10,261 nt of DNA from an uncultured Rhodospirillales bacterium (GTDB lineage Bacteria; Pseudomonadota; Alphaproteobacteria; Acetobacterales; Acetobacteraceae): assembly GCA_903928045.1 (NCBI GenBank), contig CAIYPH010000040.1, positions 1 through 10,261 on the forward strand, in the 5' to 3' direction. How positions within the stretch are numbered: position 1 is the stretch's first letter; each line of letters opens with the position of its first letter. Made by a program: the position numbers and the translations under genes. This document shows, piece by piece, positions 1-5,853 of this stretch. The notes under the pieces were generated by a model. It had not been told where the DNA came from. It ran no database searches and saw nothing but the letters and a program-made list of their open reading frames with translations.

Positions 1-485
1 GGCTTCAGGCTGATCGCGTGGTTATGCGTGCTGTAGAACCGCCCCTTATGGTTCACCGTCTCGCCCGACCACAGCGCGCGGATCAACCCAATTGCCTCCG
101 TCATCCGCCCCGCCCGCTCCGAAAGCTGCGCGCCGAACGCCTCGAACTCCCCCTCGCGATACCCGAGCCCGACGCCGAGCACGAAATTCCCCCCGCTCAG
201 CACGTCCATCGTCGCGGCCTCCTCGGCGACATGCACGGGGTTCAGCAGCGGCAGCAGCAGGATATTGCCGCCCAGCATCATCCCCTTCGCCTCCGGCAGC
301 AGGTAGGCCATGATCGGCCCGATCTGCAGCATTTGCAGCGGCGCGGTGAGGTAGTGATGCGGGAAGAACAGCGAGGCGAAGCCGGCATCGCGCGCCACGC
401 GCACCTGCTCCACCATCTCCGGAATCCGCGCCGCGACGTTGTCGCCCGCCGGATACTGCGTGTTGACGAACATGCCGACCTTCAT
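1..485 (-). CDS. LLM-class flavin-dependent oxidoreductase (bacterial luciferase-like), N-terminal part
   Basis: This minus-strand gene starts at an ATG at 485-483 and runs off the left edge of the window, so 161 codons of a family that is usually about 330-370 residues are visible. It belongs to the luciferase-like monooxygenase fold (TIM barrel), whose members use reduced FMN or F420 to oxidise small organic substrates in the cytoplasm; the substrate cannot be read from this part. The protein begins MKVGMFVNTQYP, typical of the first beta strand. It continues with LLPLLNPVHVAEEAATMDVL and a GGNFVLGVGLGYREGEFEAFG segment (about residues 105-125), then ERAGRMTEAIGLIRALWSGE, the standard order for this family. 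The start is supported by a purine-rich GGGGAGG a few bases upstream on the minus strand. It lies head to head with a flavodoxin-like gene, which could share its regulatory region. Confidence 0.9.
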   Translation of the reverse strand, partial: MKVGMFVNTQYPAGDNVAARIPEMVEQVRVARDAGFASLFFPHHYLTAPLQMLQIGPIMAYLLPEAKGMMLGGNILLLPLLNPVHVAEEAATMDVLSGGNFVLGVGLGYREGEFEAFGAQLSERAGRMTEAIGLIRALWSGETVNHKGRFYSTHNHAISLK

Positions 486-522
486 GGCCCTGCCTCCCCT
501 GATTCTGCAGCGCAGTATGTCC

Positions 523-528
523 TATGAT
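523..528 (+). promoter_or_regulatory. Candidate -10 element (TATGAT) for a leaderless flavodoxin transcript
   Basis: TATGAT matches the sigma70-type -10 consensus at five of six positions and ends six bases before the ATG at 535. Transcription starting 6-7 bases downstream would put the 5' end at or next to the start codon. No convincing -35 is seen 16-18 bases upstream, and no Shine-Dalgarno lies between this element and the gene. This is an inference from spacing only. Confidence 0.35.
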
Positions 529-534
529 CGCGCG

Positions 535-1026
535 ATGACGAAAACCCTCCTCATCGTCCACCACTCCCTAACCGGCGGCACCACGCAAATGGCCGCGGCC
601 GCAACCGAGGGCGCGCGGGAGGAACCCGTCACCGTCCACACCCTCCGCGCCGCCGATGCTGGCCCTGCCGACCTGCTCGCCGCCGATGGCATGATCTTCG
701 CCGCCCCGGAAAACCTGGCCTCCCTCGCCGGCGTGATGAAGGGCTTCTTCGATCGCTGCTACTATCCCGCCCTCGGCCGCCTCAACGGCCGCCCCTACGC
801 CACCATGATCTGCGCCGGCAGCGATGGCGAAGGCGCCGCCCGCCAGATCGCCCGCATCGCCACCGGCTGGCGCCTTCGCGAGGTTGCGCCGCCCCTGATC
901 GTGCGCACCGCCGCACAAACCGAAGCCGCCATCCTCGCGCCCAAAATCATCCCCCCGGCCGATCTGACGCGCTGCCGGGAGCTTGGACAAACCCTGGCCG
1001 CCGGGCTCGCGTTGGGGATCTACTGA
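535..1026 (+). CDS. Flavodoxin-family / NAD(P)H-dependent oxidoreductase-like protein
   Basis: This gene encodes a 163-residue single-domain protein of the flavodoxin-like fold, expected to bind FMN and carry electrons or reduce flavin or quinone in the cytoplasm. The N-terminus MTKTLLIVHHSLTGGTTQMA is a first beta strand followed by a phosphate-binding loop (about residues 10-20). APENLASLAGVMKGFFDRCYY (about 62-82) matches the loop and helix after the third strand that contacts the isoalloxazine ring. CAGSDGEGAARQIARI (about 98-113) is the second flavin-binding loop. The length is normal for the fold. The start at 535 is chosen because the flavodoxin fold begins exactly there; an in-frame ATG at 517 would add only MSYDRA. 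Neither start has a Shine-Dalgarno, and a -10-like TATGAT lies directly upstream. It is divergent from the LLM oxidoreductase, so a functional link as a reduced-flavin supplier is possible but unproven. The exact subfamily is uncertain. Confidence 0.8.
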   Translation: MTKTLLIVHHSLTGGTTQMAAAATEGAREEPVTVHTLRAADAGPADLLAADGMIFAAPENLASLAGVMKGFFDRCYYPALGRLNGRPYATMICAGSDGEGAARQIARIATGWRLREVAPPLIVRTAAQTEAAILAPKIIPPADLTRCRELGQTLAAGLALGIY

Positions 1027-1029
1027 GAT

Positions 1030-1086
1030 CTAGCCGCGCACCGGCAAAACATCGATCCCCGGCGGGATGTCGTTCTTGGCGCTCAC
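1030..1086 (-). other. Possible 18-codon micro-ORF or remnant of a gene 3' end
   Basis: Between the convergent flavodoxin and EamA genes, the minus strand carries a GTG-started frame encoding MSAKNDIPPGIDVLPVRG followed by TAG. Sixteen of its eighteen codons end in G or C, as in the real genes here, whereas the codons just upstream in the same frame lose that bias. It is too short to assign, has no clear Shine-Dalgarno, and could be a decayed gene end, a microprotein or chance. Confidence 0.15.
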
Positions 1087-1103
1087 AAAACGCAAACCCG
1101 TCC

Positions 1104-1985
1104 CTACCCTCGCCCACCATCCCGCCGCTCAAGATACAAAATGAACCCGCCCGCAGCGACAATCAGCGCCGCCCCGGCCAGTGTCGACACTCCCGGGACA
1201 TCGCCGAACACCAGATAACCCAGCACCACGCTCCAGATGATCGAGAGATACTGGAACGGTGCGATCACCGAGGCCGGCGCCAGTTGCAGCGCCCGGTTGA
1301 CGCAGAAATACCCGCTGATGCCGATCACCCCCACGCTCGCCATCAGCGCGAAACCGCCGAGATCGGGCGTTTCCCACGCGAACGGCACCGTCACCGCGCC
1401 CGCGATGGTCAACGCGATGAGCTGGAGCAACACCATCGTCACCCCCGGCGTCCCGCGCAGCCGCCGCGTCACCGCCAGGAAGATCGCGTAGAGCAGGCTC
1501 CCCAACAGCCCGATCATCGCCGGCGCCGACAGCGCCCCCGAGGTCGGTCGCAGCGCCACCACCACGCCGGCGAAGCCCAGCAGCGTCGCCGCCCAGCGCG
1601 CCGGCCCCACCGTCTCGCGCAGCACCAGTGCCGAAATCGCTGTCAGCATCACCGGCGCCGAGAGGTAGAACGTCGAGACATCAGCCAGTTGCAGCCGCGA
1701 CACCGCCCAGTAGAAACAGGCGATCTCGATGCCCGCCAGCACCATCCGCAGCGCATGCAGCCCCAGATTGCCCCGCGCGATCGCCTTGATGTCCCGCGCG
1801 CGCACGAAGGGCAGCAGCAGCAGCAGCGCAAAGCCGGAGCGGATCACCAGCGCCTCGCCGATCGGGTATCGCGTGGTGAGGTGCTTGGCCAGCACGTTGC
1901 TGAAGCCGAAAATGAAGGTGCTAAGCGTCATCAGCCCGATGCCGATCAGCCGGGTGCGCCGCTCCCCCTCCGTCAATGCCGCCAC
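1104..1985 (-). CDS. EamA/DMT-family transporter (drug/metabolite exporter type)
   Basis: This minus-strand gene encodes a 293-residue integral membrane protein of the drug/metabolite transporter superfamily, made of two EamA repeats (about residues 15-145 and 155-285) of five transmembrane segments each, which is the usual size. Hydrophobic stretches alternate with short loops throughout, for example LIGIGLMTLSTFIFGFSNVL at the N-terminus and LAGAALIVAAGGFILYL at the end. The first repeat ends with the typical SALVLRETVGPARWAATLLGF, and the second carries APFQYLSIIWSVVLGYLVFGD, the conserved segment before the last two helices. Members export or import amino acids, nucleotides or cofactors such as S-adenosylmethionine or riboflavin; the substrate here is unknown. 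The start is a GTG at 1985-1983 preceded by a GTGAGG purine stretch. The gene converges on the flavodoxin gene and diverges from the hydrolase. A CAG/GCA run near 1811-1826 encodes a short leucine run. Confidence 0.9.
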   Translation of the reverse strand: MAALTEGERRTRLIGIGLMTLSTFIFGFSNVLAKHLTTRYPIGEALVIRSGFALLLLLPFVRARDIKAIARGNLGLHALRMVLAGIEIACFYWAVSRLQLADVSTFYLSAPVMLTAISALVLRETVGPARWAATLLGFAGVVVALRPTSGALSAPAMIGLLGSLLYAIFLAVTRRLRGTPGVTMVLLQLIALTIAGAVTVPFAWETPDLGGFALMASVGVIGISGYFCVNRALQLAPASVIAPFQYLSIIWSVVLGYLVFGDVPGVSTLAGAALIVAAGGFILYLERRDGGRG

Positions 1986-2107
1986 GCCTCACCCCCATTC
2001 CGCACCGGAAGCCTACCAGCCCCGCCCGGCGATTGGGGAGAGTCCGCGGGCCGCGATTGACGCAGGGCAGCCGCCGGCCTGACCATATGCCCAAGCAGGA
2101 GTCACCC
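1986..2107. promoter_or_regulatory. Divergent intergenic region between EamA transporter and hydrolase
   Basis: These 122 bases separate two divergent genes, so they should hold promoters for both. A TTGACG resembling a -35 lies at 2057-2062 on the plus strand, but the best downstream -10-like sequence (CATATG, 2084-2089) is 21 bases away, which is too long for a normal promoter. A Shine-Dalgarno AGGAG at 2097-2101 precedes the hydrolase start at 2108. No clear operator was found. Confidence 0.3.
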
Positions 2108-4081
2108 ATGCAGCTCGACATCACCAGCCGCTTCCCCTTCGCCGGCGGCGCCCCCTTCGGCGACACCGGCCCCTACGATGTGCTGATCGGCCGCGCCCGC
2201 TACGCCGTCGACCCCGACCACCCCGGCCAGGCCCCGATCACCGACATCGCGCTCGCCCCCCGCGGGCCGGACGGGCAAGTGCATTTCGCCGGAGACGTCA
2301 CCATCCTCAGCCCTGCCGACCCCGCGCGCGGCAACCGGCGGATCTTTTTCGACTGGGGCAATCGCGGCAACAAGCGCGCCATCCAGTACTTCAACGACGC
2401 GCCAGGCTCCAACGACCCGCGCACATCAGCCCATGCCGGCAACGGCTTCCTGATGCGGCGCGGCTATACCATCGTGTTCGGCGCCTGGCAGGGCGACCTG
2501 CTGGCGGGCGATGGGCGGATGCTGCTCGATCTCCCGGTGGCGCATGAGAACGGCAAACCGATCGAGGGCACCGTCCGCGTCGAATATGTCGGCCGCACCG
2601 GCGTCTCCATCCTGCCCCTCTCCGGCTGGGCCTCCACACGCAGCCATCCCGTGGTGCCCGGCACCGCGGCCACCCTCACCCGCCGCCGCTACGCCGACGC
2701 GCCGCGCGAAATCGTCCCGCAGGACCAGTGGAGCTTCTCCCGTGTCGAGGGCGGCGCCGGGCTCGATCTCCAGGGGGCCGACCGCGGCACGGTGCCGTCG
2801 CGCGAGAACATCCATGTCCATGCCGGCTTCGCCACCGGCTGGATCTACGAACTGATCTACACCGGCACCGCGCCGTTGGTGCTCGGCCTCGCCCATGCCG
2901 CGGTGCGCGACCTGGTCTCCCACCTCCGGCATGACGCCGGTGATCTCATCGGCCCGATCGAGCGCGCCTATGGCTGGGGCCGCTCGCAGACCGGGCGGGC
3001 GATCCGCGACTTCATCTACCATGGCTTCAATGCCGACACCGCCGGACGGCGCGTTTTCGACGGGCTGCTGCCCCACGTCGCCGGGGCCGGACGACTCAAC
3101 ACCACCCGCTTCGCCAATCTCACGGTGGCCGCCAGGCAGCAGCACGAGGACCACTACGAGTTCGCCGACGTCTTCCCTTTCGCCTACGCCCCCTCCATCG
3201 ACCACACCACCGGCCATACCGACGCCATCCTGAAGCGCCCGGCCACCGACCCGCTGGTGATCCACACCCAGACCGCCACCGAATACTGGCAGCGCCGCGG
3301 CTCGCTGGTGCACACCGATACACGGGGGAATGACCTGCCGATCCCCGAGACGGTGCGCATCCATCTCTGGTCCGGCTCGCAGCACGCGGCCTCGCCGACC
3401 ATGGGCGCGCCCGGCTATGGCATCTGCCAGAACCTGGAAAACGTGGTCGCCACCTCCGCCCTGTTCCGCGCCACGCTGGACGCGCTGGACGCCTGGGCCA
3501 CCGACGGCACCCCGCCCCCTCCGAGCCACATCCCCATGGTGGCGAACCACACGCTGGTGCCCTACGTGATCTGGCGCGGCCAGTTCCCCGCCATCCCCGG
3601 CCATGCCATCCCGCACGGCCCCTCCGACCATCACCTCCTCGATTACGGCCCCCGCGCCGCCCAGGGCATCCTCGACCGCCAGCCGCCGGAGGTGTTGACC
3701 GATAAGCCCTACGCCATCCTGGTCCCCGCGGTGGACGCGGACGGCAACGAGGTCGCCGGCATCCGCGCGCCGATGGTGCAGGCCCCGCTCGCCACCTATT
3801 GCGGCTGGAACCTCCGCGCGCCCTTCCAGGGCCACGGCGCGATGCACGAGTTCACCGGCAGCACCATCCCCCTCCCCGCCACCGAAGCCGAGCGCGCGGC
3901 CACCCGCGATCCCCGCCCCTCCGTGGAGTCCCGCTACCCCACACCCGAAGCCTACCAGGACGCCATCGCCCACGCCGCCCGCGCGCTGGCCGCCGAGCGG
4001 TTGCTGCTGGAGGAGGACATCGCCCGCGCCCGGGCGGCGGCGGCGGATTGGCATGCGCCGCGGCATAGGATGGATCTGTGA
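2108..4081 (+). CDS. Alpha/beta hydrolase domain-containing protein (Abhydrolase_10-like)
   Basis: This gene encodes a 657-residue protein resembling the large 'alpha/beta hydrolase domain' family (PF20091 type), a poorly characterised group of putative esterases/hydrolases. The N-terminal half (about 1-200) is the family's beta-rich entry region, with the recognisable DVTILSPADPARGNRRIFFDWGNRG start and YTIVFGAWQGDL. The nucleophile elbow is GRSQTGR at about 291-297, with Ser293 as the likely nucleophile (G-x-S-x-x-G). The catalytic acid and histidine cannot be assigned with confidence; His-rich stretches around ANHTLVPYV and DHHLLDYG are candidates. The C-terminus is an Ala/Arg-rich helix. 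No signal peptide is seen, so it is probably cytoplasmic. The frame is open upstream to 1976, with another ATG at 2087. The start at 2108 is chosen because AGGAG sits six bases before it and the family homology begins just after it. The substrate is unknown. Confidence 0.85.
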   Translation: MQLDITSRFPFAGGAPFGDTGPYDVLIGRARYAVDPDHPGQAPITDIALAPRGPDGQVHFAGDVTILSPADPARGNRRIFFDWGNRGNKRAIQYFNDAPGSNDPRTSAHAGNGFLMRRGYTIVFGAWQGDLLAGDGRMLLDLPVAHENGKPIEGTVRVEYVGRTGVSILPLSGWASTRSHPVVPGTAATLTRRRYADAPREIVPQDQWSFSRVEGGAGLDLQGADRGTVPSRENIHVHAGFATGWIYELIYTGTAPLVLGLAHAAVRDLVSHLRHDAGDLIGPIERAYGWGRSQTGRAIRDFIYHGFNADTAGRRVFDGLLPHVAGAGRLNTTRFANLTVAARQQHEDHYEFADVFPFAYAPSIDHTTGHTDAILKRPATDPLVIHTQTATEYWQRRGSLVHTDTRGNDLPIPETVRIHLWSGSQHAASPTMGAPGYGICQNLENVVATSALFRATLDALDAWATDGTPPPPSHIPMVANHTLVPYVIWRGQFPAIPGHAIPHGPSDHHLLDYGPRAAQGILDRQPPEVLTDKPYAILVPAVDADGNEVAGIRAPMVQAPLATYCGWNLRAPFQGHGAMHEFTGSTIPLPATEAERAATRDPRPSVESRYPTPEAYQDAIAHAARALAAERLLLEEDIARARAAAADWHAPRHRMDL

Positions 4082-4082
4082 A

Positions 4083-4109
4083 CAGGAAAGGACGCACTGG
4101 CTTTCCCTG
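4083..4109. terminator. Weak hairpin between convergent genes, possible terminator
   Basis: CAGGAAAG at 4083-4090 can pair with CTTTCCCTG at 4101-4109 (eight pairs with one bulged C) around a ten-base loop. It lies immediately after the hydrolase stop and before the radical SAM stop, where a shared terminator would be expected. No T-run follows on either strand, so intrinsic termination is doubtful. Confidence 0.25.
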
Positions 4110-4122
4110 GACAGGCCCTTCC

Positions 4123-5271
4123 TTACGTCGCTGACGCACTCCCCTGCCGGTCTGCCTGAGCGAAAACCACCCCCGGCCCATCGACCCCCAATCGCGCCGC
4201 CTCGGTGCGATAGAGTGCGTCCCTCGCGCGTTCACGGAATTCGGACATACAGGTATTCGCCTCCGACTCGTCGCGGAATTTCGGCAGCGGGATGTTCTCG
4301 ATCGAACTGCACGCTGCGGCGGTGCAACGCACCACACCCATGTTCTGCACGATGGCGATTTCACTGTCGGTGAACAGATTGCCCAGGAAGCGGGAGACGT
4401 CGCACACCCCACCCCGTGCAGCGCCATCCTCCTCGACGAACATCACATTCGCTCCGCTGCAGCAGTGATACCCCTGATAAACCGGCGTATGCATCTCGCT
4501 GAGCAAACGCAGGGATTCCTCGGGGTCCAGTTCCTGGCGCACCCCGTCACGCTCACGCGCGATGCCGCTGACGATCCGGGTGATGACGGGGTCGCGCAGA
4601 TGGCCCGGCATGGGCATCGCATCGAAGGCGCGGCGGGTCTCTTCCACCCAGGCGAGGTCCTCCTCCGTGCAATCCGTACCCATCTCGCCGCTCACCGTGT
4701 AGGGGAAATTGAGGCCGAAGAAGAACGGCATGCGTTGGCGCAATTCATATAATTCCGCAATCGCGGCCCGAGCCTTGTCGCGATGGCTGGCGGTGAACAT
4801 GAAATTCACCGCGATCGACATGCCCCCACCGGCGGTGATCTCCACCGCCCGCTTGAACTTGGCAAAGTTCACGAACTCGAGGTGGAGCGAGAAGATCACC
4901 AGGAAGTGGAACCCGGTGGTGATTCGCACCACTCGCTCCCAGAATGGCGCGGGCTGCGCGCCATTGGTGAACATCCGCAGCTCCAGCGGCGCCTTCACCG
5001 TCATGAAATAGGCCAGCAGATCCTCGAAGTGCGGATGCAGCGTCGGCTCGCCGCCGTAGAGCGTGATCTGGTAGCCAGGCCGCCCCAGCCGCATCAGCGT
5101 CTGCGCCGCCCGCAGCAGTTCCGCGCGGGAGCTGAACTCCGATCCCCGCAATGGCTTGTAGTAGACGCAATAGGAGCAGTGAAAACTGCATACCTTGGTG
5201 ATCGCCCACAACACGCTCAGCACGTCCCGGCGCGGGGAGGCGTGGTCGCCAATGGCCACGATATCGTTCAT
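4123..5271 (-). CDS. Radical SAM protein with C-terminal cysteine-rich (SPASM/twitch-like) region
   Basis: This 382-residue protein is a radical S-adenosylmethionine enzyme. The CxxxCxxC signature is CSFHCSYC with Cys28, Cys32 and Cys35, which hold the 4Fe-4S cluster that cleaves SAM. GGEPTLHP at 73-80 is the SAM-amine contact motif. The barrel occupies roughly residues 18-230. The C-terminal region has Cys270-Cys271-x-Gly, Cys290 followed by LGNLF, Cys316, Cys321 and Cys341. The order 'CxG ... C ... GN ... C ... C' resembles the SPASM/twitch domains that bind auxiliary Fe-S clusters in peptide- or sugar-modifying radical SAM enzymes. It is not a perfect SPASM, so the number of clusters is uncertain. 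The start codon overlaps the stop of the upstream small gene (ATGA) and only a G-run precedes it, implying translational coupling. The reaction and substrate are unknown; the co-translated partner is the best clue. It converges on the hydrolase gene. Confidence 0.88.
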   Translation of the reverse strand: MNDIVAIGDHASPRRDVLSVLWAITKVCSFHCSYCVYYKPLRGSEFSSRAELLRAAQTLMRLGRPGYQITLYGGEPTLHPHFEDLLAYFMTVKAPLELRMFTNGAQPAPFWERVVRITTGFHFLVIFSLHLEFVNFAKFKRAVEITAGGGMSIAVNFMFTASHRDKARAAIAELYELRQRMPFFFGLNFPYTVSGEMGTDCTEEDLAWVEETRRAFDAMPMPGHLRDPVITRIVSGIARERDGVRQELDPEESLRLLSEMHTPVYQGYHCCSGANVMFVEEDGAARGGVCDVSRFLGNLFTDSEIAIVQNMGVVRCTAAACSSIENIPLPKFRDESEANTCMSEFRERARDALYRTEAARLGVDGPGVVFAQADRQGSASAT

Positions 5272-5738
5272 CGCGCCCCCCGCCGGCCGCCGGCGCCAGA
5301 GAAATGCAGCCTGGCGCTCGCCACATCCGGCCGGCCCATCGCCACCAGATCGACCGGGGCCGCCCGTATCGTCGCCGGCAGCGTCGCCCTGCGGCGTTCG
5401 AGATAGCCCTGGAACAGATAATGGTCGTTGCCGCTGGTCACCTCACCACGCTCGACCGCCGTGGCAACATCCGGGTTCCACGCCAGGTAGCTCGCCTCAT
5501 CGATGTGGCCAACGATGTCCAGGCTGATCAACCCGCGCCAGTAGGCATCGAACGCCACGATGACGAATTCATGCTCACCCCCGGCATCGAGCACCGAAAC
5601 CACCTCCGGCGCATGATCGGTCCCCGCCAAGGCAGCGAAACGGATATAGTCCCGGTACCGCAACACAACGAAGTTCGGCGCACCGCTGACGTGCAGCACG
5701 TCAAGTATGGTCGGAAGATCGGTGATCGCCAGCCCCAT
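5268..5738 (-). CDS. Unrecognised small protein with YLAxNPDV...HYLxxGYxERR motif, partner of radical SAM gene
   Basis: This gene encodes a 156-residue protein with no cysteine and no signal peptide or membrane segment. The N-terminal part (1-78) is an unrecognised alpha/beta-looking region with alternating hydrophobic strands (FVVLRYRDYIRF, EFVIVAFDAYW). Residues 80-116 contain DEASYLAWNPDVATAV followed by HYLFQGYLERR. This resembles a short motif ('YLaaNPDVaaAv..G...s..HYl..G..EGR') that recurs in alphaproteobacterial proteins, often with glycosyltransferases or methyltransferases; that association is from memory of such proteins, not a search. The tail (140-156) is Gly/Arg-rich. The ATG is preceded by GAGG five bases upstream. 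Its stop overlaps the radical SAM start by ATGA, so the two are almost certainly co-translated. It may be the substrate, a chaperone or a targeting subunit for that enzyme; none of these is proven. Confidence 0.75.
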   Translation of the reverse strand: MGLAITDLPTILDVLHVSGAPNFVVLRYRDYIRFAALAGTDHAPEVVSVLDAGGEHEFVIVAFDAYWRGLISLDIVGHIDEASYLAWNPDVATAVERGEVTSGNDHYLFQGYLERRRATLPATIRAAPVDLVAMGRPDVASARLHFSGAGGRRGAR

Positions 5739-5763
5739 AAAGCCCTCGCTTTCCGGCCGGGCG

Positions 5764-5793
5764 AGGATACGGGGCCGCCCCGCGGGATGCCAG
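5764..5793 (-). promoter_or_regulatory. Candidate promoter of the radical SAM operon with palindrome in its spacer
   Basis: Read on the minus strand, CTGGCA (5793-5788, -35-like, four of six) and TATCCT (5769-5764, -10-like, four of six) are separated by 18 bases and lie 25 bases before the small gene's ATG. The spacer holds the inverted repeat CGGGG-CCG-CCCCG (5770-5782), a position where a repressor or MerR-type activator could act. The match is moderate and the region is GC-rich, so chance is possible. Confidence 0.3.
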
Positions 5794-5853
5794 AGCGCTT
5801 TTCTTCACCGCCAATCCCCGGCAGTCTGCGGACCCAGCAAGAGGAGCCCCGCC

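Noticed and set aside
18..564. Open frames on both strands over the LLM oxidoreductase
   Set aside because: The real gene is the minus-strand frame starting at 485 and leaving the window; the others give Arg/Pro/Gln-rich or Gly/Ala-rich translations without domains.
1808..1828. GCA/CAG trinucleotide run in the EamA gene
   Set aside because: It encodes a leucine run in a transmembrane segment and is short; it needs no explanation beyond codon preference.
1284..2060. 258-codon plus-strand open frame opposite the EamA transporter
   Set aside because: Its translation is His/Arg/Gln-rich, the typical antisense of a Leu/Ala-rich membrane protein, and the EamA frame has two clear five-helix repeats.
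2426..4066. 546-codon minus-strand open frame opposite the alpha/beta hydrolase
   Set aside because: It is a shadow of the hydrolase: Gly/Val/Asp-rich with no recognisable fold and fully antisense to a gene with a clear catalytic motif.
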